From Pseudonocardia petroleophila (GTDB lineage Bacteria; Actinomycetota; Actinomycetes; Mycobacteriales; Pseudonocardiaceae): a DNA stretch of 64,000 nt. Shown here in pieces: positions 16,715 to 25,381 of the stretch (positions are counted from its first letter, which is position 1; each line of letters starts with the position of its first letter). Below the pieces are notes generated by a model. That model worked only from the letters and a program-made list of their open reading frames with translations, did no database searches and had not been told where the DNA came from. The position numbers were made by a program, and so were the translations under genes. Location of the stretch: NCBI RefSeq assembly GCF_014235185.1, contig NZ_CP060131.1:193501-257500 (forward strand), in the 5' to 3' direction.

Positions 16715-17658
16715 GTGGCGGTCTCCTGAGTGATCGGGTGCCAGCGGCGAGGGTCGTCCTCCAGCGCAGAGCGGTCCCACCGTCCGCGGACGGCGGCGGC
16801 CTCGTAGGTGGTGTGTAGGAAGTCGGCGACCGCGCGGTCGGGGTCGGGGGCCGCGCGGGCGACCTCGTACGGCAGCAGGAACTGCTGGAACTCGGGGCTG
16901 TAGAAGGCCCCGTCGGGGCCGACCGGCTGCGCGGCGAACCCGTCGGGAGCGGGGTAGGCGTAGGAGTAGAAGGCGCCCTCCTCACCGCCGCCGGGCCAGA
17001 ACCCGCAGCTGGACAGCTCTCGGGAGTAGCCCTCGACCATGACCCAGTCCCCGCAGTTGGGCACGCCGCCCGGGTGCGGCGGGGCCGGCCGCCCAGAGAA
17101 GCGGGTGCAGGCGAGGTCCATGCCGCCCCAGAAGAAGTGCACCGGGCTGACCTTGCCGACGAAGTGCGACCGGAACTCGCCCATCACCCGGTCGGCCTGC
17201 AGCAGCTGTCGCCAGAACAGGGCGGCCGCCTCGCCGTCGTAGGAGGCGTGCACGTGGTCCTCGGCGAACGGGATCGCCGGCTCGACCTCGTTGGGCAGCG
17301 GCCGGATCTCCGCCTCGATACCGAGCCGGCCGAGCAGGTCCAGGACCTGGGCGTAGAACTCGGCGACCGGCATCGGCCGCAGCGGGATGCTCTGGGTGCC
17401 GCCGTCGCTGCTGCGGACCTCCAGCCGGTGGGCGAGGAAGTCGAACTCGATCTCGAAGGCCCCCGTGCCGTACGGGACGGCCGAGGTCGTCAGCCCGCGC
17501 GGGCTGACGTAGAGGGTCACCTGCCACCAGTGGTTGAGCAGCGGGGCGTGGGCCATGCGGATCTTGCCCACGATCTGGGTCCACATGTGCAGGGTCTCGC
17601 GGGTGGGCGTCCAGTCCGAGACCCGCAGGCCCGGCCAGCTCGTCGTCGTCATGGTCAT
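16711..17658 (-). CDS. DUF5996 family protein
   Basis: 315-aa protein matching DUF5996 by WPGLRVSDWTPTRETLHMWTQ, LYVSPRGLTTSAVPYG, GKVSPVHFFWGGMDLACTRF and FYSYAYPAPDGF. No catalytic signature is known for this family. The alternative in-frame Met is 6 nt further in. The start overlaps the flavodoxin stop (ATGA, 17655-17658) and its own stop overlaps the GNAT start, so it is inside a tightly coupled operon. Confidence 0.85.
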   Translation of the reverse strand: MTMTTTSWPGLRVSDWTPTRETLHMWTQIVGKIRMAHAPLLNHWWQVTLYVSPRGLTTSAVPYGTGAFEIEFDFLAHRLEVRSSDGGTQSIPLRPMPVAEFYAQVLDLLGRLGIEAEIRPLPNEVEPAIPFAEDHVHASYDGEAAALFWRQLLQADRVMGEFRSHFVGKVSPVHFFWGGMDLACTRFSGRPAPPHPGGVPNCGDWVMVEGYSRELSSCGFWPGGGEEGAFYSYAYPAPDGFAAQPVGPDGAFYSPEFQQFLLPYEVARAAPDPDRAVADFLHTTYEAAAVRGRWDRSALEDDPRRWHPITQETAT

Positions 17659-18362
17659 CGGTACTCCGGGTTCGCGTGGTCGGGGTGGGTGCCGGTGTCC
17701 CAGGCCGTGCGCTGGTTGCCATGGGCGGGGATCCCGCCGGCGCGGCGGATCATCGCCGCGAGGTGCAGCAGGTTGTAGGTCATGAAGGCGGTGTTGCGGT
17801 TGGTGAAGTCGTTGTCCGGGCCGCCGGAGCCCTCGTCGAGGTAGGAGGGGCCGGGGCCGACCTCCCCGATCCAGCCCGCATCGGCCTGGGGCGGGACGGT
17901 GAACCCGATGTGCTGCAGGCTGTAGAGGATGCTCATCGCGCAGTGCTTGAGACCGTCCTCGTTGCCGGTGAGCAGGCACCCGGCGACGCGCCCGTAGTAG
18001 GCGTACTGGCCGTGCTCGTTGAGCACCCCGGAGTAGCCGTAGAGCCGCTCGATCACCCGGCGGGTCACCGAGCTGTTGTCGCCCAGCCAGATCGGGCCGC
18101 CGATGACCAGGATGTCGGCGGCCAGGACCCGGTCCAGCAACGCGGGCCACTCATCGGCGTCCCACCCGTGCTCGGTCATGTCCGGGCGGACACCGGTGGC
18201 GATGTCGTGGTCGACGGCGCGGATCTGGTCCACACCGACCCCGTTCGCCTCCATGATCGCCGCGCTGCGGTCGATCACGCCCTGGGTGTGGCTGCGGGCG
18301 GGCGAGCGGTTGAGGGTGCAGTTGATGAACATGGCGCGCAGCCCGGTGAAGTCGGGGGTCAT
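17655..18362 (-). CDS. flavodoxin-fold NAD(P)H-dependent FMN reductase
   Basis: 235-aa flavodoxin-like protein with a flavin phosphate loop near the N-terminus (INCTLNRSPARSHTQ), ADILVIGGPIWLGDNS (flavin-contacting loop) and YYGRVAGCLLTGNEDG. Such enzymes reduce FMN or quinones with NAD(P)H. It overlaps the S9 peptidase stop and the DUF5996 start by ATGA on each side. In an operon headed by an LLM monooxygenase it is a plausible supplier of reduced flavin (inference). Confidence 0.88.
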   Translation of the reverse strand: MTPDFTGLRAMFINCTLNRSPARSHTQGVIDRSAAIMEANGVGVDQIRAVDHDIATGVRPDMTEHGWDADEWPALLDRVLAADILVIGGPIWLGDNSSVTRRVIERLYGYSGVLNEHGQYAYYGRVAGCLLTGNEDGLKHCAMSILYSLQHIGFTVPPQADAGWIGEVGPGPSYLDEGSGGPDNDFTNRNTAFMTYNLLHLAAMIRRAGGIPAHGNQRTAWDTGTHPDHANPEYR

Positions 18363-20293
18363 GCCGCGTCCACCTCGGCTGTCGTCCCGCGCCGCCCGCC
18401 CAGGTGCCGGGCGAGGTGACGCTCGACCGCCCGGTACAACCGGAGCCGGTTCTCCTCGTTCTCGAAGCCGTGGCCCTCGTCGTGGGCGAGCAGGTACTCG
18501 ACCGGGACGCCACGCTCGCGCAGCGAGGCCACGATGCGGTCGGACTGCGCCTGCGGCACGCGGACGTCGTTGGCGCCCTGGGCCACCAGCAGCGGGGTGC
18601 GGATCTTCTCGACCATGGTGATCGGCGAACGGGCGCGCAGCTCGGCCTCCTGCTCGGGCACGTCCGGGTCGCCGAGGTAGCGGTACCAGCTGTTGGCGTT
18701 GTAGCGACGGGTGAACGGCGGCAGGGCCCGCAGCGCGGTGACGAGGTCGGAGACGCCCACGTAGTCGATCGCGGCGGCGAACAGGTCGGGGGTGGCGGTG
18801 ATCCCGACGAGCGCCTCGTAACCGCCGTAGGACACACCGGAGACGGCGATCCGGGCGGGGTCGGCGTAGCCCTGCGCCACCGCCCAGCCGACGGCGTCGA
18901 CGAGGTCGCCCTGCATGGCCCGGCCGTACTCGCCGACGGCCGCGGTCAGGTGGCGGCGGCCGTACCCGGTGGAGCCGCGGAAGTTGACCTGCAACACCGC
19001 GTAGCCCCGGTTGGCCATCAGTTGCACCTCGGGGTTGTAGCCCCAGATGTCCTGCGACCACGGTCCCCCGTGCACCAGCAGCACCATCGGCAGGTTCTCC
19101 GGCGGCACCCCGACCGGCAGGGTGAGGTAGCCGGGCAGCGGCAGCCCGTCGCGGGCGGGGAAGCGCACCGGGGCCATCGGGGCCAGGTCGGCGGGGTCCA
19201 GGTCCGGGTAGGGCCGGCCCAGGCGGCGCTTCTCGCCGGTGGCGTGGTCGTAGAACCAGGTGACGCCCGGCTCGCGGTCGTGCAGGAAGGTGGCGACCCA
19301 GCACCGGCCGGACACGTCGGAGGACAGCGTGCCGAGCACCCCGTCCGACAGCGTCGCCAGCTCCGCGAGCACCGGCGCGAACTCGGGGTCCAGCACCTCG
19401 ATGTGCGGGCGGTCGCCGACGAACCGGACGGCGATCGGCTCACCGGTGCCGCGGTGGGTGTGCACCGCGGGCGGCAGCACGGCCGGGGCCAGGATGCCGA
19501 AGGTGTCCAGGGTCAGACCCGCCACGGCGGCCACGACGGTCTCCTCGCCCGTCTCGCGGTCGATGCGGACCAGCCGCAGGTCGTCGCCGCCGTCGGCGTA
19601 GGAGCCGACGAGCAGCCCGTCGCCGTCCGGCGTCACCATCTGCGGATTCACGCTCAGCGGGTACTCCGCGCCACCCATCCGCCGCAGCGGTCGGACATCC
19701 CCGCTGCTGCGGTCGATGCCGGAGACGACGATCGTCCCGTCCTCCTCGGTCGCGACCCGGAACGCGGGCCTGCCCTGGCGGTCGAGCAGCGTGGCGGCCA
19801 GCGGATCGGTCTCCTCGTGGTGGAGCACCTTCCCACCGGAGGCGATGTCGACGCGGTAGACGTCGATCCGCTCGACCTGCGGGTTCATCCACACCAGGAC
19901 GCTGCCGGGCACCGCGGGCAGCGGCTCGACGGCGAACACCCGCGACCCGGGCCCCATCGGGGTGAGGTCGACCGCCGGCTCGTCCGGCGCGTCGAGGTCG
20001 ACGCGGTGCAGGTGCCAGTCCTCGTCGCCGTCGGTGTCCTGCTCGTAGAGCAGGAACCGGGGGTCGTCGGTCCAGTGGTAGGTGGTGATCCCGCGGCGGG
20101 TGTCGTGGGTGACCGGGACGGCATCGTCGTGGCCCTGGTCGACGCCGCGGACCCAGACGTTTCGTCGCCCCCGGTGCGGGGCGACGTAGGCGATCCGGGT
20201 GCCGTCCGGGGAGATGGAGGGCACGACGAACTGCGGGTCGGCGAAGAACTCCTCGACCTCGATCAGCCTCGGCTGCGCGTCGGAGGTGGTCAT
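18359..20293 (-). CDS. S9-family prolyl oligopeptidase (intact copy)
   Basis: 644-aa serine peptidase of the prolyl oligopeptidase/acylaminoacyl peptidase type. An N-terminal seven-bladed beta-propeller (about 1-380, blades such as SPDGTRIAYVAPH) gates a C-terminal alpha/beta-hydrolase domain with nucleophile S488 in GVSYGG, D576 in GANDVRV and H608 in DEGHGF. No signal peptide, so it is probably cytosolic and acts on short peptides or acylated peptides. AAGGAC precedes ATG 20293. Its start overlaps the stop of a 66-codon gene and its stop overlaps the flavodoxin start (ATGA both). Two damaged paralogues are at 8393 and 34739. Confidence 0.93.
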   Translation of the reverse strand: MTTSDAQPRLIEVEEFFADPQFVVPSISPDGTRIAYVAPHRGRRNVWVRGVDQGHDDAVPVTHDTRRGITTYHWTDDPRFLLYEQDTDGDEDWHLHRVDLDAPDEPAVDLTPMGPGSRVFAVEPLPAVPGSVLVWMNPQVERIDVYRVDIASGGKVLHHEETDPLAATLLDRQGRPAFRVATEEDGTIVVSGIDRSSGDVRPLRRMGGAEYPLSVNPQMVTPDGDGLLVGSYADGGDDLRLVRIDRETGEETVVAAVAGLTLDTFGILAPAVLPPAVHTHRGTGEPIAVRFVGDRPHIEVLDPEFAPVLAELATLSDGVLGTLSSDVSGRCWVATFLHDREPGVTWFYDHATGEKRRLGRPYPDLDPADLAPMAPVRFPARDGLPLPGYLTLPVGVPPENLPMVLLVHGGPWSQDIWGYNPEVQLMANRGYAVLQVNFRGSTGYGRRHLTAAVGEYGRAMQGDLVDAVGWAVAQGYADPARIAVSGVSYGGYEALVGITATPDLFAAAIDYVGVSDLVTALRALPPFTRRYNANSWYRYLGDPDVPEQEAELRARSPITMVEKIRTPLLVAQGANDVRVPQAQSDRIVASLRERGVPVEYLLAHDEGHGFENEENRLRLYRAVERHLARHLGGRRGTTAEVDAA

Positions 20294-20490
20294 GTCGTGT
20301 CCTTTCGTGGGGCGCCGCCGGTGGCCAGGCGCATCAGGTCGGCGTCGAGGTCGACGTCGTCGGCCGATCGCGGGGACCGGGTGGCGTTGCCGGCGAAGCG
20401 GTGTCGGTGGCGGTCCCGACCCGCGTGGCCGACGGGTCGCTCACGCCCGCGCTGATGACCACTAGCCGGGGTCGGGGCCGCCGTGTTCAT
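20290..20490 (-). CDS. 66-aa small protein coupled to LLM and S9 peptidase genes
   Basis: Unrecognised 66-aa Arg/His-rich peptide. It begins MNTAAPTPASGHQRGR, passes through RDRHRHRFAGNATRSP and ends in an acidic then GG-containing tail (DDVDLDADLMRLATGGAPRK). Its ATG overlaps the LLM stop (20487-20490) and its TGA overlaps the S9 start (20290-20293), both as ATGA. Exact coupling at both ends is unlikely for a chance frame and supports a real gene. The DLDADLMRLATGG stretch resembles leader-peptide ends of some ribosomal peptides, but no maturation enzyme is certain. A linker or regulatory peptide is equally possible. Confidence 0.6.
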   Translation of the reverse strand: MNTAAPTPASGHQRGRERPVGHAGRDRHRHRFAGNATRSPRSADDVDLDADLMRLATGGAPRKDTT

Positions 20491-21671
20491 GCGGCCGGGT
20501 ACACGGCCGGCGTCGCGGGGTCGCTGTCCTGGTACGGGGAGGTCCCGGTCAGGTTGTCGCCCCGGTTCGCGTTGGGCCGTGGTTGACGCGGCTCGGCGTC
20601 TCCGTAGCGCGCCCGCACCAGGGCGGCGTGCGTGGGCGCGTCCGGGACGCCGGGCGCCCGGCGGGCCGCCATCTCGCGTCGCAACCCCGGGACGACCTCG
20701 GTGGCGAGCAGGTCGATCTGCTCGAGCACCGTCTCGATCGGGACACCGAGGACGTCGAGGTTCCAGAGCTGGCGCTGGTAGTCGCCGAACCCCTCCCGAA
20801 AGGTCAAGGTCTTGTCGATGACCTCCTGCGGGCTGCCGACGCTGAGCGGCGTCCGGCCGGCGTAGTCCTCCAGGCGAGTCCCCCGGAACAGCACGTGGTT
20901 CTCGAAGTAGGGCCGGAACGCGGCGTAGGCGTCCTGGGAGCGGCGGGCGACGAACGCGTGTCCCCCGAGCCCCACGATCGCCTGTGCCGGGGTCCCGTGC
21001 CTGTGGTGCTCGAAGCGCTTGCGGTAGAGGTCCACCAGAGGCCTGAAGTGGAAGTCGGGTGCCAGGATGTGGTTGGCGAAGTAGCCGTTGCCGTAGAAGG
21101 CGGCCTGCTCGGCGATCTCCGGTGTCCGGATCGCGCCGTGCCAGACGAACGGCGGCACGTCGTCCAGCGGTCGCGGCGTCGACGTGAAACCCTGCAGCGC
21201 GGTGCGGAACCGGCCCTCCCAGTCAACGACGTCCTCTCGCCACAGCCGGTGCAGCAGGTTGTAGTTCTCCAGCGCGAGCGCGACGCCCTCGCGGATGTCC
21301 TTGCCGAACCACGGGTAGACCGGCACGGTGTTGCCCCGGCCGACCATGAGGTCCAGGCGGCCGCCGGCGAGGTGCTGGACCGTCGCGTAGTCCTCGGCGA
21401 TCCTGACCGGGTCGTTGGTCGTGATCAGCGTGACCGACGTGCTCAGGACAATGGTGCGGGTCACCGCCGCGACGTGAGCCAGGATCGCCGGCGGCGAGGA
21501 CGGCACGAAGGGCGGGTTGTGGTGCTCGCCGAGCGCGAAGACGTCGAGGCCGAGCTCGTCGGCATGCCGGGCGATCCGGACGATGTCGCGGATGCGCTCG
21601 GCCTCGCTCTGCGTCCGCCCGGTGACCGGGTCGGGGGCGATGTCGCCGACGGTGAAGATGCCGAACTGCAC
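20487..21671 (-). CDS. LLM-class flavin-dependent oxidoreductase (copy 1)
   Basis: Luciferase-like monooxygenase of about 394 aa, FMN or F420 dependent. TIM-barrel features include VQFGIFTVGDI, GLDVFALGEHHNPPF, TSVTLITTNDPVRIAEDYATV, GRLDLMVGRGN and the late VGSPQEVIDKT. GTG 21671 is chosen because GAGAGGAC lies 8 nt upstream and the MerR-type promoter (site C) would start transcription near 21698, excluding the longer start at 21713. It is the first gene of a nine-gene minus-strand series that includes a flavodoxin-type reductase. Substrate unknown. Confidence 0.92.
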   Translation of the reverse strand: MQFGIFTVGDIAPDPVTGRTQSEAERIRDIVRIARHADELGLDVFALGEHHNPPFVPSSPPAILAHVAAVTRTIVLSTSVTLITTNDPVRIAEDYATVQHLAGGRLDLMVGRGNTVPVYPWFGKDIREGVALALENYNLLHRLWREDVVDWEGRFRTALQGFTSTPRPLDDVPPFVWHGAIRTPEIAEQAAFYGNGYFANHILAPDFHFRPLVDLYRKRFEHHRHGTPAQAIVGLGGHAFVARRSQDAYAAFRPYFENHVLFRGTRLEDYAGRTPLSVGSPQEVIDKTLTFREGFGDYQRQLWNLDVLGVPIETVLEQIDLLATEVVPGLRREMAARRAPGVPDAPTHAALVRARYGDAEPRQPRPNANRGDNLTGTSPYQDSDPATPAVYPAA

Positions 21672-21704
21672 GGGTCGGGTCCTCTCTCTTGAAGCCGTGA
21701 CCTC

Positions 21705-21735
21705 AGCTGACACCGTGCCGCTGCGGCAGGGTCAA
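21705..21735 (-). promoter_or_regulatory. MerR-type promoter, site C (LLM/S9 operon)
   Basis: Minus strand: TTGACC (21735-21730), 19-bp spacer CTGCCGC-AG-CGGCACGGTG, -10 TCAGCT (21710-21705). The transcript would begin about 27 nt before the GTG of the LLM gene, so this site would control the LLM, small-protein, S9, flavodoxin, DUF5996, GNAT and NTF2 series. Confidence 0.82.
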
Positions 21736-21749
21736 GCCCGGCTCGTCGG

Positions 21750-23576
21750 TCATGCGATGGGTCCCGCGTGGCGGAGCCAGAAGTCGACCGCATCGGCCCG
21801 CGGCCGCGGGCGCATCCCGCTGCGCTCCCCCAGCCCCATGACCTGGTCCGGGGACTCCGCCACCGACGGCCAGCGGGGCAGGCCGGGCCCATTCGGGTCC
21901 CCGGTGGCGGCGAACCGCACCCAGTGGTCGGTCATCCGCGCCGACAGCCGGAGGTCGGCGGCGGTGTAGTCGGCGTCGCCGGCCGCGCCGAGGGTTCCGT
22001 AGGCGTACATGAGCTCGGCCCCGTGGTAGGCGCCGAACTCCTGCAGCGCCGGGTCGGGCGGGACCCGGGTGAAGAAGTAGACGTAGGCGTCGGCCGTGCC
22101 GGTGCTCGTGTGCTCCCGCGCCCAGAGGTGCATGGCCCGGTGCACGACCCGGTCGGCGTCGGCGCGCAGGATCGAGTCGAGCACCTCAGCGTCCGACCCG
22201 CCTGGGTACAGCCGCAGGTACTCCTCGGCGTCGGTTCCGAAACGACGCTCGACGTCGGCCCGGTAGACGGCCGGGTCGGTGTCGGGCGGGGCGGCCCGCG
22301 CCAGCGACGCCTCGTCGGCGTTGCTGCCCACCAGGATCGGGACGTCGTGCTGCTCCCCCGCGGCGATCACCTCGGCCGCGGCCCGGCGCAGCGCGTGCCC
22401 GTCGATCGATGGGCGCCAGTGCCCGGCGAGCTCCCGCGACGCGGCGAACACCCGCTCGGCGGGCATCGCCCGCAGCTCCGCCACCGAGGCCCCGCCGAGT
22501 CGGGAGCTCAGCTCCTGGCCGGCCCGGCGGGCCACCTCGCGGGTGTCGACCTGGTCGCCGGCCGCGGTGTCGCCCGCCGTCCCCAGGCAGCCCCCACTGC
22601 CGCCGATCACCCGGTGGAACAGGCCCTCGGTCGCCGGCATCGTCGAGAGCAGGCACACGCTCTCCCCACCCGCGGACTCGCCCGCGACGGTGATCCGCTG
22701 CGGGTCCCCGCCGAACGCCGCGATGTTGTCCCTGACCCAACGAAGCGCGGCGACCTGGTCGAGCAGGCCGTAGTTTCCGGAGCTCGCGTACCGGGACTCG
22801 GCGTCCAGCTCCGGATGGGCGAGGAACCCGAACACCCCGAGCCGGTAGTTGACGGTGACCGTGACGACGTCCCCGCGCCGGGCCAGCGGCTCGCCGTCGA
22901 GCACCGGCAGCTCGCCCGAGCCGGTCGCGAACCCGCCGCCGGGCACCGTGACGATCACCGGCAGCGCCGCCGACTCGGGCCGGGTGGGGCGCCAGACGTT
23001 GAGGTACAGGCTGTCCTCGCCGGTCGGGTACGGGTTGACGAACACCTCGGCCAGCGGGACGTCCACCGTCTGCTGCACCGCCCGCAGCGCGAACGACGAC
23101 GACGGCTGCACCGGCACGTCGGCGAACTCCGTCGCCTCCCGCACCTCCGTCCAGGGCTGCGGGGGCACCGGGGGCCGCCACCGCAGGTCGTCGACCGGCG
23201 GCCGGGCGTAGGGCACGCCGGCGAACACCTCGACGGCCCCGTCGGCGGTCCGCAGCCCGGACACCGGGCCGTAGGTCGTCCGGACGACCCCGCCGGGGGT
23301 GGCGCCTTCGCCCGCCGCCGGGCGGTGCTCCGGGTCCGGGTGGCTCCCCAACGCCGTGACCGCCAGCAGGACCGTGCACACGCCCCACGCGATCAACCGC
23401 AGGGCCGGACGGCGCAGGCGCAGCACCACCAACGCGGTCCCGGCCAGCAGCAGACCGACCGCGACCCACCCCCACGCCGCGCTCCGGTTGAGGTACAGCA
23501 GCACCACCGACGCGAGCGCCAGCACCGCGAGCGGCAGCCCGAGCCGGCCACGGACCGCGGATGTACTGGTCGACAT
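21750..23576 (-). CDS. membrane-anchored type-B carboxylesterase
   Basis: 608-aa carboxylesterase/lipase of the cholinesterase-like family. About four N-terminal hydrophobic helices (to residue about 90) precede the esterase domain, which carries EDSLYLNVWRP, the oxyanion GGGF, nucleophile Ser in TVAGESAGGES, and the closing MTDHWVRFAATGDPN. ATG 23576 has GGAGGAG 8 nt upstream and fits the promoter at 23607-23637. The substrate is probably a lipophilic ester at or outside the membrane. The N-terminal TM block is unusual for the family. Confidence 0.92.
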   Translation of the reverse strand: MSTSTSAVRGRLGLPLAVLALASVVLLYLNRSAAWGWVAVGLLLAGTALVVLRLRRPALRLIAWGVCTVLLAVTALGSHPDPEHRPAAGEGATPGGVVRTTYGPVSGLRTADGAVEVFAGVPYARPPVDDLRWRPPVPPQPWTEVREATEFADVPVQPSSSFALRAVQQTVDVPLAEVFVNPYPTGEDSLYLNVWRPTRPESAALPVIVTVPGGGFATGSGELPVLDGEPLARRGDVVTVTVNYRLGVFGFLAHPELDAESRYASSGNYGLLDQVAALRWVRDNIAAFGGDPQRITVAGESAGGESVCLLSTMPATEGLFHRVIGGSGGCLGTAGDTAAGDQVDTREVARRAGQELSSRLGGASVAELRAMPAERVFAASRELAGHWRPSIDGHALRRAAAEVIAAGEQHDVPILVGSNADEASLARAAPPDTDPAVYRADVERRFGTDAEEYLRLYPGGSDAEVLDSILRADADRVVHRAMHLWAREHTSTGTADAYVYFFTRVPPDPALQEFGAYHGAELMYAYGTLGAAGDADYTAADLRLSARMTDHWVRFAATGDPNGPGLPRWPSVAESPDQVMGLGERSGMRPRPRADAVDFWLRHAGPIA

Positions 23577-23606
23577 CGGACTCCTCCGGCTCGGTCGTCG
23601 ACACTC

Positions 23607-23637
23607 ACGAGACACCCTGCCGTCGCGACATGGTCCA
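23607..23637 (-). promoter_or_regulatory. MerR-type promoter, site D (carboxylesterase)
   Basis: Minus strand: TGGACC (23637-23632), 19-bp spacer ATGTCGC-GA-CGGCAGGGTG, -10 TCTCGT (23612-23607). The left half-site (TGTCG rather than TGCCG) and the -35 are one base off the consensus; spacing is exact. Predicted leader about 24 nt containing GGAGGAG. Confidence 0.7.
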
Positions 23638-23738
23638 GCCCGCGAGAGCGGGATCACACCGCGCGTCGGGTCCGTCGCTCGGCCTCACGCCGAGCGCACC
23701 GGACCGGCGGACGCGATCGGGGTCACAGCGGCACGGGC

Positions 23739-23769
23739 TTGAGCGTGCCGTGACGGCACGGTGTCCGAT
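23739..23769 (+). promoter_or_regulatory. MerR-type promoter, site E (alpha/beta hydrolase lipoprotein)
   Basis: TTGAGC (23739-23744), 19-bp spacer GTGCCGT-GA-CGGCACGGTG, -10 TCCGAT (23764-23769). It diverges from site D about 100 bp away. The position excludes an ATG at 23768 as the start and supports ATG 23816. Confidence 0.82.
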
Positions 23770-23815
23770 GGGGTTCGCTGCCTCCACCCGATCCGCGCTC
23801 GAACGGAGCCCACAG

Positions 23816-25285
23816 ATGCCTGCACCCGAACCCGGCGTTCCCCGGCACGCGGCGACCCACCCACGCCCTCCCGGCCGAGGCGGCCGGGCCGATCCGGTCG
23901 CGACGGTCGTTGTCCTGCTCGGCGTGGCGCTGCTCGGCTCGGGGTGCGCCGGCCCGCTGGCCGCGACCGGTGGTCTCAACCTGACCGGGGAGTGGCAGGG
24001 CCGCATTGACGTGCCCGGCGCCCCGCTGGACATCGGCATCACGCTGAGCGCCGACGGCGCCGGCACGATGGACGTGGCGGCGCAGGGGGCCACCGACCTG
24101 CCGCTGGCCGACGTACGGGTCGAGGGCGCGCGGTTCACCGCCGCCGTCCCCGGCCTGCCCGGGGGCGCCGCTTTCGACGGAACGGTCGCCGAGGGCGCGG
24201 CCGGCATCGCCGGTGACTACACCCAGGCCGGGCAGACGTTCCCGTTCCGCCTCGAACGCGGCGCCCCGGCGCCACCGGTCCGGCCGCAGGAACCACAGCC
24301 GCCGCTGCCCTACCGCGCCGTGGACATCAGCTACCCCAGCGGGGACCTCACCCTGGCCGGCACGCTGACGCTGCCGGAGGGGCCCGGGCCGTTCGCCGCC
24401 GTCGTCCTGATCACCGGCAGCGGCCCCCAGGACCGGGACGAGTCCGTGGCCGGGCACCGACCGTTCCTGGTGCTCGCCGACGCGCTCACCCGGGCCGGCT
24501 ACGCGGTCCTGCGGACCGACGACCGCGGTGTCGGTGGCTCCGGCGGGGACTACTCCCGGGCCACCTACGAGGAGCTGACCGCCGACGTGCTGGCCGGCGC
24601 GGCCCACCTGGCTTCGCGGCCCGAGATCGACCCGGCACGGATCGGGCTGCTCGGCCACAGCGAGGGCGGTTCCCTGGCCCCGCTGGTCGCGCGCGAGGCG
24701 GCCGGGAAGGTCGCGTTCGTCGTGCTCATGGCCGGCCCGGCGGTCTCCGGTGAGGACGTGCTGGTGCGGCAGAACGAGCGGCTGCTGGCGCAGGCGGGCA
24801 GCCCTCCGGCGGAGGTCGAGACGCAGGTCGCGTACGTGCGGGAGCTCGTCGCGCTACTGCGGGCGCAGGACTACGACCGGGCTGCCGAGCTGACCCGCAC
24901 CCGGATCGCCGAGCAGGCCGCGGCGCTGCCACCCGCGCAGCGGCCCACCCCCGAGCAGGTCGACGCCCAGGCGGCGGCTCTGGTCTCGCCGGTGACGCGG
25001 GCGCTGGTGACCTACGACCCGGCCGCGGCACTGGGCGAGCTGTCGGTGCCGGTGCTGGCCTTCTACGGCGGCAAGGACCTGCAGGTCCCCGCCGAGCAGA
25101 GCGAGCCGCGTGCCGTCGCGCTCCTGTCCGGCAACACGGATGCCACCGTGCGCACTCTCCCCGGGCTGAACCACCTCATGCAGCCGGCCGACACCGGCTC
25201 GCTCGCCGAGTACGCAAGGATCGAGACCACCGTCGCGCCGGACGTGCTCGACCTGGTCACCGGCTGGTTGCAGGAGCGCTTCTGA
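23816..25285 (+). CDS. secreted alpha/beta hydrolase lipoprotein
   Basis: 489-aa hydrolase. An N-terminal hydrophobic segment ends in a lipobox (LLGSGC), so it is probably a surface lipoprotein. A beta-rich domain (GEWQGRIDVPGAPLDIGITLS, about 60-150) precedes an alpha/beta-hydrolase core with VLITGSGPQDRDES (oxyanion region), nucleophile Ser in LLGHSEGGSLA, Asp in FYGGKDLQVP and His in GLNHLM. GGAG lies 7 nt upstream of the ATG. This DUF-plus-hydrolase layout is known in predicted esterases of bacteria; substrate unknown. Confidence 0.9.
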   Translation: MPAPEPGVPRHAATHPRPPGRGGRADPVATVVVLLGVALLGSGCAGPLAATGGLNLTGEWQGRIDVPGAPLDIGITLSADGAGTMDVAAQGATDLPLADVRVEGARFTAAVPGLPGGAAFDGTVAEGAAGIAGDYTQAGQTFPFRLERGAPAPPVRPQEPQPPLPYRAVDISYPSGDLTLAGTLTLPEGPGPFAAVVLITGSGPQDRDESVAGHRPFLVLADALTRAGYAVLRTDDRGVGGSGGDYSRATYEELTADVLAGAAHLASRPEIDPARIGLLGHSEGGSLAPLVAREAAGKVAFVVLMAGPAVSGEDVLVRQNERLLAQAGSPPAEVETQVAYVRELVALLRAQDYDRAAELTRTRIAEQAAALPPAQRPTPEQVDAQAAALVSPVTRALVTYDPAAALGELSVPVLAFYGGKDLQVPAEQSEPRAVALLSGNTDATVRTLPGLNHLMQPADTGSLAEYARIETTVAPDVLDLVTGWLQERF

Positions 25286-25303
25286 TCCACCGACCCACTG
25301 GAG

Positions 25304-25337
25304 GTCCGCCGGTAGCATCCGGGCGCGGCCGGCGGAC
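25304..25337. terminator. hairpin between convergent genes
   Basis: GTCCGCCGG (25304-25312) and CCGGCGGAC (25329-25337) form a perfect 9-bp GC stem with a 16-nt loop, midway between the converging hydrolase (ends 25285) and LuxR (ends 25382) genes. No T-tract; likely a bidirectional terminator. Confidence 0.55.
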
Positions 25338-25381
25338 GCGTGCCCTCGCCCCTGCGGACGCTGCATCGGGCGCGACCGCAG

